Shown: positions 34,166 through 43,548 of the stretch, piece after piece
Position numbering within the stretch: the stretch's first letter is position 1
How the letters are laid out: the number at the start of each line of letters is the position of its first letter
Assembly (NCBI GenBank): GCA_004293365.1
Contig: RDYN01000058.1
Coordinates: 17,414-81,413 of the forward strand
Origin: Oscillatoriales cyanobacterium
Lineage (GTDB): Bacteria; Cyanobacteriota; Cyanobacteriia; Cyanobacteriales; Microcoleaceae
Reading direction: 5' to 3'
DNA: 64,000 nucleotides
Position numbers and translations under genes: made by a program
Notes under the pieces: generated by a model
What the model saw: only the letters and a program-made list of their open reading frames with translations
Databases searched by the model: none
Told to the model about the DNA's origin: nothing

Positions 34166-34636
34166 TTAATTTAAACGAGCCGTACATTCAAGAATTAACC
34201 TTTGATTCACCAAAGCAAAAGGTTGAATTTCCAAAGCGCGGCGAAAAGCTCGAATAGCACTTCTGTATTCTCCCAGAGCAGCGTAGCACAAACCCAGACC
34301 GTGCAATGCCCCAAAATGCACCGGATTCAGTTGGAGAACTGTTTCGCAATCTTGGATCGACCTTTTATAATTTCCTTGGGTATAGTGAAGTACGGCCCGC
34401 CGGTTCCAAGCTTCAGCAAAATCCGGCGCTTCCGCAATCAGTTTTGTCAGCAAATCCAAAGCGTGCCGAACATCTCCTGCATCTAGCGAAACTTGCGATC
34501 GCCTGAGAACTTGCATCCCGTACTCACCCTTTTGGTTAAACCAAGTGCGCCAGAGTTCTGTAGTAGCCCGATCGCGCACGCTTTCGTCAGACTTTTTCAA
34601 GTCTTCGAGCAGCGCCTTAACAGATAATTCGTCCAT
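34166..34636 (-). CDS. Tetratricopeptide repeat protein
   Basis: 156 residues from ATG 34636 (MDELSVKALLEDLKKSDESV). At least two TPR units are visible: AEAWNRRAVLHYTQGNYKRS and then FGALHGLGLCYAALGEYRSA. The conserved WxxWFxxxGxxG-like opening (LWRTWFNQKGEYGMQVLRR) is found in a family of cyanobacterial TPR proteins. It has no signal peptide, so it is probably cytoplasmic. The partner is unknown. It diverges from the glycosyltransferase at 34713. Confidence 0.82.
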   Translation of the reverse strand: MDELSVKALLEDLKKSDESVRDRATTELWRTWFNQKGEYGMQVLRRSQVSLDAGDVRHALDLLTKLIAEAPDFAEAWNRRAVLHYTQGNYKRSIQDCETVLQLNPVHFGALHGLGLCYAALGEYRSAIRAFRRALEIQPFALVNQRLILECTARLN

Positions 34637-34712
34637 AGGTGGGAAGATTGTTAAAAAAGTTTTATCAATCAATTTTATCGCGACAGCGGCAACTTTATTT
34701 ATTCAACATCCC

Positions 34713-35954
34713 ATGCAAATTTTAATGCTTTCCTCGACTTTTCCCTATCCGCCAAGCCGCGGAGGAACTCAGGTAAGGACATTTAATTTGTTGCAATACT
34801 TGAGCCGGCGGCATGATGTAATTCTCGGTACTGTGCGATCGCCCGATGTCACCGATGCACAAATCGACGCATTGCGAGGGCAAGTCACAGAATTGGCAGT
34901 TTTTGAGACTCCTGGGACAGTTTCAACCGGGATAACTGGAAAAATCCGGCGTTTTAGTCAATTTTTATTGTCCGGGACGCCTCCGAACGTACTCTCCAGC
35001 TACTCTCAAGCAATGCAAAATTGGGCAGACAATTTAGTCATAGCAGGCAAATGCGATGCTGTTACCTGCGAACACAGCGTTAACGAGATTTACGTGCGTC
35101 CAGAATGGCGGCAAAAACTGCTAACAGTTGCAAACATTCACAGTTCCGTTTGGGGAACTTGCAGGGAAATGTTAGCTACCGGGACTTCCCAAAACCCTCT
35201 GCGCGATCGACTAAATTTACCGCTACTCGCCCGCTACGAAAAACGCTACTGTACCAAATTCTCCCGCATTGTCGCCACCACATCCACAGATAAGCAGCAA
35301 CTCCTAGAATTGCTGTCCTCGGAGGGCCTCGGAGGGAAAGCAGATTTTTTTGTACCTCCCATTGATGTGATTCCTAACGGCGTGGATTTGGCAGAATTTC
35401 CCTATCGCGCGATCGATCCAGGAGGACACACCTTAATCTTTGCAGGCGCCATGAACAATTTGCCCAATATAGACGCGGCCAGGTTTCTCAGTTTGCAGGT
35501 ACTCCCAAAGTTGCAGCAGCGGTATCCCGATGCTACCCTCACCCTAGTCGGTACCTCGCCAGTCCCCGAAGTCCTCGCCTTGGGGAAACTTCCGGGAATT
35601 CAAGTAGTAGGCAGGGTGCAAAGGGTGGCAGAATATTTGCATCAGGCTGCTGTTTGTGTGGTGCCCATGCGGATTGGTTTTGGGATTAAAAATAAAACTT
35701 TGGAGGCGATGGCTGCGGGAACGCCTGTAGTTGCTAGCGATCGAGGTTTGGAAGGTTTAGCCGCCGGTGGCGGGCTTTCCCCGACAAGGGCCTTGCGGGC
35801 AAACGAAGTTCAGGAGTATGTTGAGGCGATTACCAGTTTGTTTGAAAATTATCAGTTAAGACAGGAACTGTCTCTGAGGGCGCGATCGCTCGTGGAAAGC
35901 CAATATACCTGGGATATCATAGGTCGGCAGTACGATCGGCTATTCCAATTTTAA
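34713..35954 (+). CDS. Family 4-like glycosyltransferase
   Basis: 413 residues from ATG 34713 (MQILMLSSTFPYPPSRGGTQ). This start is chosen because GT-B enzymes begin with this strand and glycine loop. The C-terminal half has LIFAGAMNNLPNIDAARFL, TLVGTSPVPEVLAL and the nucleotide-sugar motif GFGIKNKTLEAMAAGTPVVA with SDRGLEGL. The type resembles sugar transferases of the PelF/stp2 group. The longer frame upstream runs through the start region of the divergent TPR gene and is not used. Confidence 0.88.
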   Translation: MQILMLSSTFPYPPSRGGTQVRTFNLLQYLSRRHDVILGTVRSPDVTDAQIDALRGQVTELAVFETPGTVSTGITGKIRRFSQFLLSGTPPNVLSSYSQAMQNWADNLVIAGKCDAVTCEHSVNEIYVRPEWRQKLLTVANIHSSVWGTCREMLATGTSQNPLRDRLNLPLLARYEKRYCTKFSRIVATTSTDKQQLLELLSSEGLGGKADFFVPPIDVIPNGVDLAEFPYRAIDPGGHTLIFAGAMNNLPNIDAARFLSLQVLPKLQQRYPDATLTLVGTSPVPEVLALGKLPGIQVVGRVQRVAEYLHQAAVCVVPMRIGFGIKNKTLEAMAAGTPVVASDRGLEGLAAGGGLSPTRALRANEVQEYVEAITSLFENYQLRQELSLRARSLVESQYTWDIIGRQYDRLFQF

Positions 35955-35992
35955 ACTCTAAATTCTAAAATCTAAATTCTAAAATTTCGACG

Positions 35993-37912
35993 ATGGAACA
36001 CAAAATAAACTCCTCAAAAAATCGACCCAAACCCCCAGAAAATCCCAAAGTTGCTCCTCCTCCCACAAGACGCCGCCGCCAAAACCGACGCGCCAAAAAA
36101 CTTCAAGAGTCCCAGCTTCCCATACCCGGTGCCCCAACTCCCGCCAGATATCCCTGGAAAAGACTCGTAGCTAATTTGACAGCCCTCAGCGTCTTGTGCG
36201 GCTGTGCAGCTTTGATGGGAGGCGGCGCTTGGCTGAGTTACCAGCTAATTGTCGATCCCAACGGCAACAGATTGATCTCTCAGTTTGTACCTGGATGGTC
36301 GCGCTTGCCTACAGGTAGCAGAGATACCATCCAAACTCTCGATCAAATCAAAGCCAGCATCCGCAAATTGGGATTCATCACCGGCGAACCCCTGCCGCTT
36401 CCTGTTGAGAAATCCGCAGATAATTCTATTTCCGATTTGCTGTTGCCGGTGATGGTAGAAAGAACAGTTAATGCTTCTACAGTTTGCAAAAATCCTTGCC
36501 GTCAAATTGTCGAACTTCGCGTGTACAAGCGGGTGCAACTTCCCGATCGCGATTCCGATACCGTACAGTATTTTCAGCTAGCCAGTTCAGTCAATATAGA
36601 AGGCCCGGCGGAATCTTTTGTCATTGCTTCTTTGGATGACTCTGAGTCCAACAATCAAGCCTCAAATCAGTCGCTACCGCTGACAGAACTCCGCCGCTTT
36701 GACGGCAAGCCCCCCGAATTGGGCATTTGGTTTAATGTCAGCGGTAAACTCGTGCGGGGCGACAAGAAAATTCCCTACGGACAAGTCGTTCGCTACAACC
36801 CCAGTCAAAATCATTTAATCTCGCTGTTGGATTGGGCGAGTGCAGGTGGACAAGCGCCGAATTGGCAGCAAATTGTTAAGGGGCAAAACCCCCAGTTGGC
36901 GATCGACCAAACAATTGGTTTAGAACCGCAATTTACCATTTATCAAATTGGCCCGCGCAAATTTCTGCCGAACCCAGTTCAATTAACCGCGATTTCCTTA
37001 GAAGAATTTGCCTTCAATGACCAGACTTATAAAAATGGGCTGCGGCTGGCAAAAAGCGGACTTTGGTCTCCGGGATTAAATGTCATGCGATCGGCTAAAG
37101 CCAAAGCCGGTCAGAATTGGCCCGCAGTCGCCCAAGCTCAACTAGAGACGATCGAATTTCATGCTAAAATTACCCGTGCTCAGGCGATCGCATCTTGGGC
37201 CAGTCCCAGCCAACAAGTGCTCGCACAATTAATCGACGGCCGCTGGAGTCAAGCTTTGCAAGTATTTGAAGCCGATCCCAGCAACACTCACGAAATTGCC
37301 ACAACGCTCAAAAATGAAGGCGGACGGATCATGAACCGCGTAGACGCCGCCTTGAGAGTCAACGCCGCTGACGCCGATGTCAAAGCTTGGGGCACCCTGA
37401 TTGTAGCCTCACAAGACGGAACTCGCGAAGCGATGAATTGGCTCGACCAGCAACCAGATACTGACAGCGAAACTCGAAGTAGAATTCGCAATTTGGTCAA
37501 TAAACTTGAGGAAGCAGTTTCTCAAGCTGAAAATTTAGAAGACCACAAAAGTCAAATTATGGGTTCTGCTACTTTAATTAGCAGTATCAATCCCGCTGAG
37601 TGGCTGGAACCAGAAGCGAAAAACGAGTTAAAACTGACCGGAGAACAAGTTTGGTATCAGGTACAAGTAGCCAGTTTTTACGACGGAACCCGCTGGGTTA
37701 ATCCCCCCTTTGCAGATGTAGAAGTCCGCTCTTTTCCTGCTACTCAAATCAAGTGGTTGTGGGGGCGCCTGGGCTTGCAGGCTGACCCCAAGATTAAGAT
37801 AGAGGTAGCGATGGCTAACGGTCAACAAAGAGTCGCTGTGGGAACCGTGAAAGCAGTGCAGATTCAAGACGGAAATCTGCGGTTGCTAGCAGCGGTTGAC
37901 AAGCGATCGTAA
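35993..37912 (+). CDS. Large conserved cyanobacterial membrane-anchored protein
   Basis: 639 residues. A Pro/Arg-rich cytoplasmic tail (about 1-55, with RRRRQNRRAKK) precedes one membrane helix (LTALSVLCGCAALMGGGAWL, about 62-85). A large extracytoplasmic region follows: mixed beta (FNVSGKLVRGDKKIPYGQV), then a helical tract (about 340-530), then a final beta part (GEQVWYQVQVASFYDGTRWV). I know it only as a conserved protein of unknown function. It follows the glycosyltransferase by 38 bp and may be in its operon. Confidence 0.75.
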   Translation: MEHKINSSKNRPKPPENPKVAPPPTRRRRQNRRAKKLQESQLPIPGAPTPARYPWKRLVANLTALSVLCGCAALMGGGAWLSYQLIVDPNGNRLISQFVPGWSRLPTGSRDTIQTLDQIKASIRKLGFITGEPLPLPVEKSADNSISDLLLPVMVERTVNASTVCKNPCRQIVELRVYKRVQLPDRDSDTVQYFQLASSVNIEGPAESFVIASLDDSESNNQASNQSLPLTELRRFDGKPPELGIWFNVSGKLVRGDKKIPYGQVVRYNPSQNHLISLLDWASAGGQAPNWQQIVKGQNPQLAIDQTIGLEPQFTIYQIGPRKFLPNPVQLTAISLEEFAFNDQTYKNGLRLAKSGLWSPGLNVMRSAKAKAGQNWPAVAQAQLETIEFHAKITRAQAIASWASPSQQVLAQLIDGRWSQALQVFEADPSNTHEIATTLKNEGGRIMNRVDAALRVNAADADVKAWGTLIVASQDGTREAMNWLDQQPDTDSETRSRIRNLVNKLEEAVSQAENLEDHKSQIMGSATLISSINPAEWLEPEAKNELKLTGEQVWYQVQVASFYDGTRWVNPPFADVEVRSFPATQIKWLWGRLGLQADPKIKIEVAMANGQQRVAVGTVKAVQIQDGNLRLLAAVDKRS

Positions 37913-37963
37913 TCCTGGAAAAACCTTCGGCAGAGGGAAAATTCACGGACGCACTCTTGGCAC

Positions 37964-38033
37964 AAAGAAACCTGTTTTTTCACCATTTCTGCCCGTCGCA
38001 ACAGAAGTATTTCCGCAAAAAAACCCAGTTTCC
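37964..38033. repeat. AGAAACC-bordered palindromic element, copy 2
   Basis: AAAGAAACCTGTTTTTT at 37964-37980 faces AAAAAAACCCAGTTTCC at 38017-38033. It is related to 8419-8483 and 56698-56761. Confidence 0.65.
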
Positions 38034-39072
38034 GGCCACCCGTGCGTTCAAAACAAGGAAGAAGTAAAAAGTTTTCTTCTCCCCCTCTCCCCCTCTCCCC
38101 CTCTTCTCTAGATCTCCCCCTATAGAGATCGGACAACAATGCAGACAACAATTTTGTTAAGTTAATTTACACCACTTGCACACAAAAAACCCGAGATGTT
38201 ATAATGCGCTCTTTTTCGAGAGTGCTGCAATCATCTGTCGTTTGACCGCTTTAGCCCAAAGCTCAAACTCCAAGCTGTTGATATCGTTAATTTTCACTTC
38301 CTCAACAGGCTGATGTGGGGCTTCTTTCTGTGCTGTAGTCTCCATTGTTTTTTTCCTCGTTCAAAAAAAGTTATTAGTCGATCGTAATCAGTCAGCATCA
38401 TACCTCTATTTTATGTAGTAATTGCTGCCATTAGTTATACTAAATACATAGAATTTAACGATTAGATGCAGTAAATACATCTTGATAATGCAATTTGTGA
38501 ATAAAATCTTAAGAATCCTGTAATCCTTGCTATATATAGGTTTTTCCTGACATAAGAATGTAACAAATTACAAATTATGGCAATATCAAACCAAGATTCA
38601 TGTTAACAAAGTTTTGTTAAATGAATGTATTAGCATATACAGCAAAAATATATTTAATTCAATTTACAAAGGGCAATAAAGGCGATCGGCGCATCTCCAA
38701 GTCCCGGTCAATATAGCCCTACGGGAACGCAGATCCGCCCCAAAAGCCTCCCGACTGGTCTCCCTCGCTGTCTCCCGCTCCAAAACAGCCCAATAACGCA
38801 TATCCGGAGTTTCGCACAAGAATCTTCCGGAACATTCACCAACAGATATGAATCTTAGAAAGTATCACCAGAAAACATTTTTTTCGATTAATTCACCAAT
38901 CGAAAAAACCTGCTCTCTTATCTGCAATTGAGGTAATCAGCTTGGCTTGAACAGCTTTTCATCTCTCAAGAGGAATGCCGTCACATCCAAGTTTAAAAAA
39001 CCTTACCTAAATTCAGTTTAAATTTTTTAGGCTGCTTCTAACACACAACTTAACTTATTAAGGAGAACCTCC
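38034..39072. other. AT-rich spacer with one small gene
   Basis: Apart from the 48-codon gene at 38199-38345 (minus), nothing coding is seen. A C/T-rich run (CTCCCCCTCT-type) lies at about 38080-38105. Confidence 0.55.
38199..38345 (-). CDS. Small protein (48 aa), unknown
   Basis: The frame reads METTAQKEAPHQPVEEVKIN, then DINSLEFELWAKAVKRQMIA and ALSKKSAL. A good ribosome site (GAGGAAAAAAACA) lies before the ATG. The acidic first half followed by an amphipathic helix looks like a real small protein, and I think similar ones occur in other filamentous cyanobacteria. It is isolated, with 700 bp of AT-rich DNA upstream. Confidence 0.55.
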   Translation of the reverse strand: METTAQKEAPHQPVEEVKINDINSLEFELWAKAVKRQMIAALSKKSAL

Positions 39073-39648
39073 ATGAAATTTGTAAAACTCTTGCTAGCCA
39101 CAGTATTAACCACTGCTGCTATCAGCCCCGCCCTTGCTGCTACTCCATCAGTTCAAATATTAGGTGCAAGCTACGGCGGTAGCGGTTGCCCAGACCGCTC
39201 AGCCAGCGTCAGCGTCAGCCCCGACGGTCAAGAACTCAGCATCCTATTTGATAAATTTGTAGCCCAAGGAAATGTCTCATCAGAAACCCGGAAAAGCTGC
39301 AATTTGAGCATTCCCATCAAAGTACCCCAAGGCTTCCAAATTTCGATCTACGATGCCGATTATCGCGGTTACGTTGCTCCTAAAACCAGCGGAAACCTCA
39401 GAGCAGAATACTTTTTTGCTGGAACCAAGGGCCCCGTTTTTTCTCGCACTTTCAACGGCGAAACGAACTACAACGTTCGAGATAGCCTAGCCACTGTAGC
39501 AGATGTTTGGTCTCGCTGCGGCGACAGTGTAAATATGCGAGTCAATGCTGCGATGACAGCCCGCGGTGCCGGCACAGCAACCGTTGACTCCTTCGATTTA
39601 GCCCATCGCGGTTTAGTTTATCACGTCAAATATCGCACTTGCCGCTAA
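39073..39648 (+). CDS. Secreted DUF4360 protein
   Basis: 191 residues. The signal peptide MKFVKLLLATVLTTAAISPALA is followed by a mature domain with SYGGSGCPDRSASVSVSPDG, LFDKFVAQG, RKSCNLSIPIKVPQGFQISI and a final CR. The four conserved cysteines probably form disulphides. This matches the DUF4360 family found in cyanobacteria and fungi, whose role is unknown. A clear ribosome site (AAGGAGAA) precedes it, and a hairpin follows. Confidence 0.88.
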   Translation: MKFVKLLLATVLTTAAISPALAATPSVQILGASYGGSGCPDRSASVSVSPDGQELSILFDKFVAQGNVSSETRKSCNLSIPIKVPQGFQISIYDADYRGYVAPKTSGNLRAEYFFAGTKGPVFSRTFNGETNYNVRDSLATVADVWSRCGDSVNMRVNAAMTARGAGTATVDSFDLAHRGLVYHVKYRTCR

Positions 39649-39670
39649 GCATAACCGCTAAAAAAAACAT

Positions 39671-39714
39671 AACACCGATGGCCCGGTTTCGTACAGAAAT
39701 CGGGTCATCGGTGT
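39671..39714 (+). terminator. Hairpin after the DUF4360 gene
   Basis: ACACCGATGGCCCGGTTT faces AAATCGGGTCATCGGTGT, near-perfect. The T-run is missing, so termination is likely but not certain. Confidence 0.55.
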
Positions 39715-39795
39715 GCGAATAATGATAACTACTAAGACTTATATAATTTCCCGAAAAATAGGCTACAATGATGCTTAGGCTTTGAGGAATATTCG

Positions 39796-40239
39796 ATGAA
39801 AGTAAACTACCAAGAAAGAATTGATTTAACAGCCAACGAATTAAAACTACTTCTGTCGCAGCAACGAGCCTTGACTAATCGCTCAAAAATTCAGGCACTT
39901 TATTGGTTAAAGACTGGATACAGCCAAAGCCTTACAGATGTAGCTGAACGTTTAGGTGTACATAGAATTACTGTACATAGATGGTTGAAACAATATAGTG
40001 ATGGTGGTCTGCCAGAACTGTTGAAAATACGACAAGCGACTGGTAGACCCCGAATAATTCCCTCAGCAGTAATAGCAGGAATTGCCAAAAAATTAAGTGA
40101 GGATTCCTGTGAGTTTACAACTTACAAAGAAATTGTGGCATGGGTAGAAGACAACTATCAAATATCAGTTAAATATCAAACATTGCACAAGCATTTACAC
40201 TATCGCATGAAAGCAAAATTAAAAGTACCAAAGCATTAG
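39796..40239 (+). pseudogene. IS630-type transposase N-terminus (DDE part missing)
   Basis: 147 residues covering only the helix-turn-helix and linker of IS630 family transposases: KIQALYWLKTGYSQSLTDVA, VHRITVHRWLKQY, GRPRIIPSA, YQTLHKHLHYRMKAKLKVPK. In complete elements a catalytic DDE domain follows, often by frameshift. The 400 bp after the stop contain no trace of it and no terminal repeats are evident. It is a truncated remnant, or possibly an adopted DNA-binding protein. Confidence 0.75.
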
Positions 40240-40634
40240 AGTAACAAAAAAGTTAATGATGCAGTATACTGAGTTTTTAACAAGCACTATACAGCCTAGA
40301 ATTGAATTCAATCGCTCGGCTATGGCAGCACATAAAACAATAACTGAGTTGTAGGATTTATGATAATTGTGATACTTTTAAATAAAAACATTGCACTTAT
40401 ATTGAATGCTTTTTAACAATAACAATAGTATCTCTAACCGGATGGGATTACATTTGATCGGCTTTAGCTACTGTTACATGACCTTTAAAAATTGATATTA
40501 GGTTTGTAGTGAGGACTTTAGTCCGCATAAAAGTCTGAGGACTAAAGTCCTCACTACAAACCTTATTTCTTCTTCCTTCTTCCTTCTTCCTTCTTCCTTC
40601 TTCCTTCTTCCTTCTTCCTTCTTCCTTCTTCCTT
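40240..40634. repeat. Spacer with GTAGTGAGGACTT palindrome and TTCTTCC heptamers
   Basis: 40504-40560 is GTAGTGAGGACTTTAGTCC with its complement GGACTAAAGTCCTCACTAC. 40567-40636 is about ten copies of the 7-mer TTCTTCC, running into the end of the urc4 remnant. The minus-strand frame across the array is a shadow. Confidence 0.8.
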
Positions 40635-41882
40635 CTAAAACACAGTCGCGTCACTTTCAATGTGAATTGGCGGTACTCCACCAGCCCTCAATTCTGTCGC
40701 AATTTTCCGCCCCGCCGCCCAAGTTCCTCCCTGCAAAATCTTCACCAGCGGCAATTCTGTCGCACTCAAATGCAGCTTTTCTCCCATAGCTGTGGCAATT
40801 TTATCTAAAAGAATCACCGTGAGCGATCGCCATTCTACTACAACTTCCGAACCCGGCAAATACCTCCGTTGAAAAACAGCCGAATCTTGTGCCCGTAGCA
40901 GCCCCATATCCAAACACAAACCGCCGTTACGATACCCCGGCAATCCCGTCAACTCGTCCAATCCGACGACGTACAAACCGAGTTTTTGTAGCGGTTCCAA
41001 CAGCGAATAAGTCAACCACTGCGAGAGTTTGTGAAACGGCACAAATTCATCTCCCAGATTTTCTCCTTGCAAAGCCCGATGCCGCCAAACATCACCTAAA
41101 TTAACGCCACCAATGACATATCTTCCCGGCTAAATTTCCCCAAAACCTGTCAAAACAGCGCTCAATATTTCAGCACAATCCACAGTTTTGATTCCAGAAA
41201 CCCGACTGTCAAGCAAGTATTGTGCCAAATTGCCGGGACGCTGGTTCTCGCTGCCAAACAATAATGGATGTTGGCAAATTGCATTCCCCAAACGCTGCAA
41301 CAATTCTAATCTTTCTGTTAAACCAACTAGCGGATTGTCTCGACTTACTTGAAATCCGGCCGCTAAGGTTTCTAATTTTAATTGAGAAAGTCCGCGAAAA
41401 TCAGCTTGCCAAGGAAAATCTGGATTGCTGGAAAAAACACCTTGACAAAACATCCGAAAAGTGGCTATTGCTAACCCTTCTGAACGGCGGTAAATTTGTT
41501 CGGTTTCTGCTTCACAATACTGCCAATCTGCGCCAGCACCCGCACCGAGTAAAACGCTGACAATTGCTAAATCAAATTTGATCTTAGCTTGTTCTATGAG
41601 GGAAAATTCTGTTAAAGCTGCATCGAATTGGGTGAGTCGCGGTTGGTTGCCAGCTTCAAAATGCCGCCACTGACTGTGAAACGGAATATTAAAATCGGGA
41701 TACTGTTGGCGGGTTGTGTCGATTACATAATTTGCTACTTTGTCGAGTTGGGATAAATCGACACAGAAGAAATTGAGTTTATTTTCGGAGGCTAAGTTAA
41801 AAAGCCGATCGCACTTTTGGCGAATCGCAGCCGGCGTTCTCAGATATTCTACAGCCTCTAGCTCAATATTATTCAACTTCAT
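40635..41882 (-). pseudogene. urc4: URC4 (DUF1688) uracil-catabolism gene with a single amber stop
   Basis: One reading frame of 416 codons, the normal family length, from MKLNNIELEAVEYLRTPAAI to HIESDATVF. It is broken only by TAG at 41132-41130, where the family has Trp (GEI-W-PGRYVIGG). Family motifs on both sides are intact: FHSQWRHFEAGNQPR, RLELLQRLGNAICQHP, GGVNLGDVWRHRAL, GDEFVPFHKLSQWLTYSLLE. URC4 is needed for the URC pathway of uracil breakdown known from yeasts and some bacteria, but its reaction is not settled. A sequencing error or suppression cannot be ruled out. Confidence 0.85.
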
Positions 41883-42430
41883 CGAAAATTTTGGGTTTGA
41901 AAACCCGTGCTAGAAGCACGGCTTTACATTTTGGCTAGGCTTGTGCTGAACTAGCCATATTTCTAGGGAAAGTTCTATGTACCTGACTCAAAAAATCAGA
42001 TGCGCGGACTTGCTACCAAAGAGTTTAACACCTTGCGAGAACTCTGTCGGTTGAGTCAAAACCTTTACGGTGTATGGTTTTATACTGTCTGAGTGTATTG
42101 CTTCCAATCTGGCAAACACCTTCGCTACGAGTGTAACTATTACTACTTCTAGGGAAACGAGAACTATCAACAGTTGAATACTGATATAGCTCAACAGAGC
42201 TTGAAAGTAGTCGATCGAACTTTTCGGAGTTTCTACGACTCGATAAACCCAGTTAGAGAGGGGAAACTATCAACAAAAAATTCAACTCCCTCACTATCTC
42301 ACGAAAGAGGGTTATATCGTGTCCGATCCCTTAACCGTAATTAGATTTGTTGGTAGTGCGTCCTGGTGTCCGCTCTCATGTTGCGGACACCAGGACGCAC
42401 TACGAACTATCGTAGAAGGGCAGCGGAGTG
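41883..42430. other. Spacer with a strong palindrome
   Basis: No supported gene. It contains the 21-bp hairpin listed separately. Short frames on both strands look accidental. Confidence 0.6.
42353..42403. repeat. Perfect 21-bp inverted repeat GTAGTGCGTCC...
   Basis: GTAGTGCGTCCTGGTGTCCG(C) at 42353-42373 pairs exactly with 42383-42403 around a 9-nt loop. It has the same GTAGTG...CACTAC ends as the GTAGTGAGGACTT family but a different inner stem. Confidence 0.9.
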
Positions 42431-43513
42431 TCAAACCACTAAACATCGGTAAACATCATTTTCCTGAAAAAAGTCAAACTGACTGTAATCTAACAGATTA
42501 TCTAAGATCGCATTTTTATCGATTTTGATCAGCTTGTATTCCCACTTCGAGCCACTGACTTCCCGTTTTATTTGATCGGAAACTATTACCGAATTTTTTT
42601 CGGTAGCCGGAGATACTATTTTACTTAAGTCTTCCAGCCTGTCGGCGATGTTAATATCTTTTCCGTAAGTGCAAGACCGAAATATATACAAATTTCCTTT
42701 AGCAACTCCCACAGACAAACCGCAAGGTATTTTATGGCCGTGTATAAAAAGTTTCCAATTTTCGCACAAACTTTCCATGGCGGCTAAGGCTGAGTGAGCT
42801 TCTGGGAAAGTCAACAAATGGGAATCGCCAACAATACTCCGAATTGTGCCGCCATATTCTTCACAAACTGTTTTTTCAAAAGTATCGAAGTTGGTGAGCA
42901 AATATTCAACGTCTCTGATGGAATTAGATTCTTGATAAGCTATAAAACCTCTCAAGTCGGCTTTAATTATTGCTTGATTTTCCACAATTCGCGTCTTGTA
43001 ACTTTGGTCAACTTTGTAAACCTTTTCAGGTTCGCTCATTCCTTTCAAAGAAAACTCGTTGACAAAAGATGTTTGCACTTCTGCTTTGTTGAGGGCCAGC
43101 CATGCTGCTTGGGACAAATATATTTCATCCTGGGGAGTTACTGATTCTATACGCGCTGTTAAATTTACCGTATCGCCAAAGATATCTTTATCTTGATGCA
43201 AGACATCTCCCAAGGTAATCGACACGCGAATAGCTAATCGTTCGTCGTTCGATTTGCTAGATTGTTGGGTTCTCAATTCTTGCTGCATTTCTAAGGCTGC
43301 CATAGCGGCTGCTGTGACGCTGGGAAAAATCAGCCAAAATGAATCACCTTCTCCTTTGATCAAACTTCCTTCATTTCTGGTGCTAATATCTGAAATAAAA
43401 GTTTTATGCTCGTTCAACAAACTACTTAAGTCCGACTGAGATAATTTTTTAACTCGGGCGGTATATCCGCAAATATCTGTTTTTACGATAACAGTAGAAC
43501 GCAAATTAGCCAT
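42431..43513 (-). CDS. Protein with two tandem class III nucleotidyl cyclase domains
   Basis: 360 residues. Domain 1 (about 5-165) has KTDICGYT, KGEGDSFWLIF and FGDTVNLTARIES. Domain 2 (about 185-345) has IKADLRGFIAY, IVGDSHLLTFP and GKDINIADRLED. Both keep the two metal-binding Asp positions and the Asn-x3-Arg pair, so both could take part in catalysis, perhaps as an internal pseudo-dimer like mammalian enzymes. There is no membrane or sensor domain. The base specificity is unclear. It lies between the two decayed URC genes on the same strand. Confidence 0.75.
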   Translation of the reverse strand: MANLRSTVIVKTDICGYTARVKKLSQSDLSSLLNEHKTFISDISTRNEGSLIKGEGDSFWLIFPSVTAAAMAALEMQQELRTQQSSKSNDERLAIRVSITLGDVLHQDKDIFGDTVNLTARIESVTPQDEIYLSQAAWLALNKAEVQTSFVNEFSLKGMSEPEKVYKVDQSYKTRIVENQAIIKADLRGFIAYQESNSIRDVEYLLTNFDTFEKTVCEEYGGTIRSIVGDSHLLTFPEAHSALAAMESLCENWKLFIHGHKIPCGLSVGVAKGNLYIFRSCTYGKDINIADRLEDLSKIVSPATEKNSVIVSDQIKREVSGSKWEYKLIKIDKNAILDNLLDYSQFDFFQENDVYRCLVV

Positions 43514-43548
43514 AACCTACCCTGACCGATCAAAAACCAGTAATAAAT

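Noticed and set aside
34545..34712. N-terminal extension of the family 4 glycosyltransferase
   Set aside because: It overlaps the start region of the divergent TPR gene. The GT-B fold clearly begins at ATG 34713.
39796..40239. Complete IS630 insertion sequence
   Set aside because: No DDE domain, terminal inverted repeats or TA duplication found around the transposase fragment.
41988..42194. 68-codon minus-strand frame with a hydrophobic start
   Set aside because: No ribosome site, no family, and it lies between repeats. Probably accidental.
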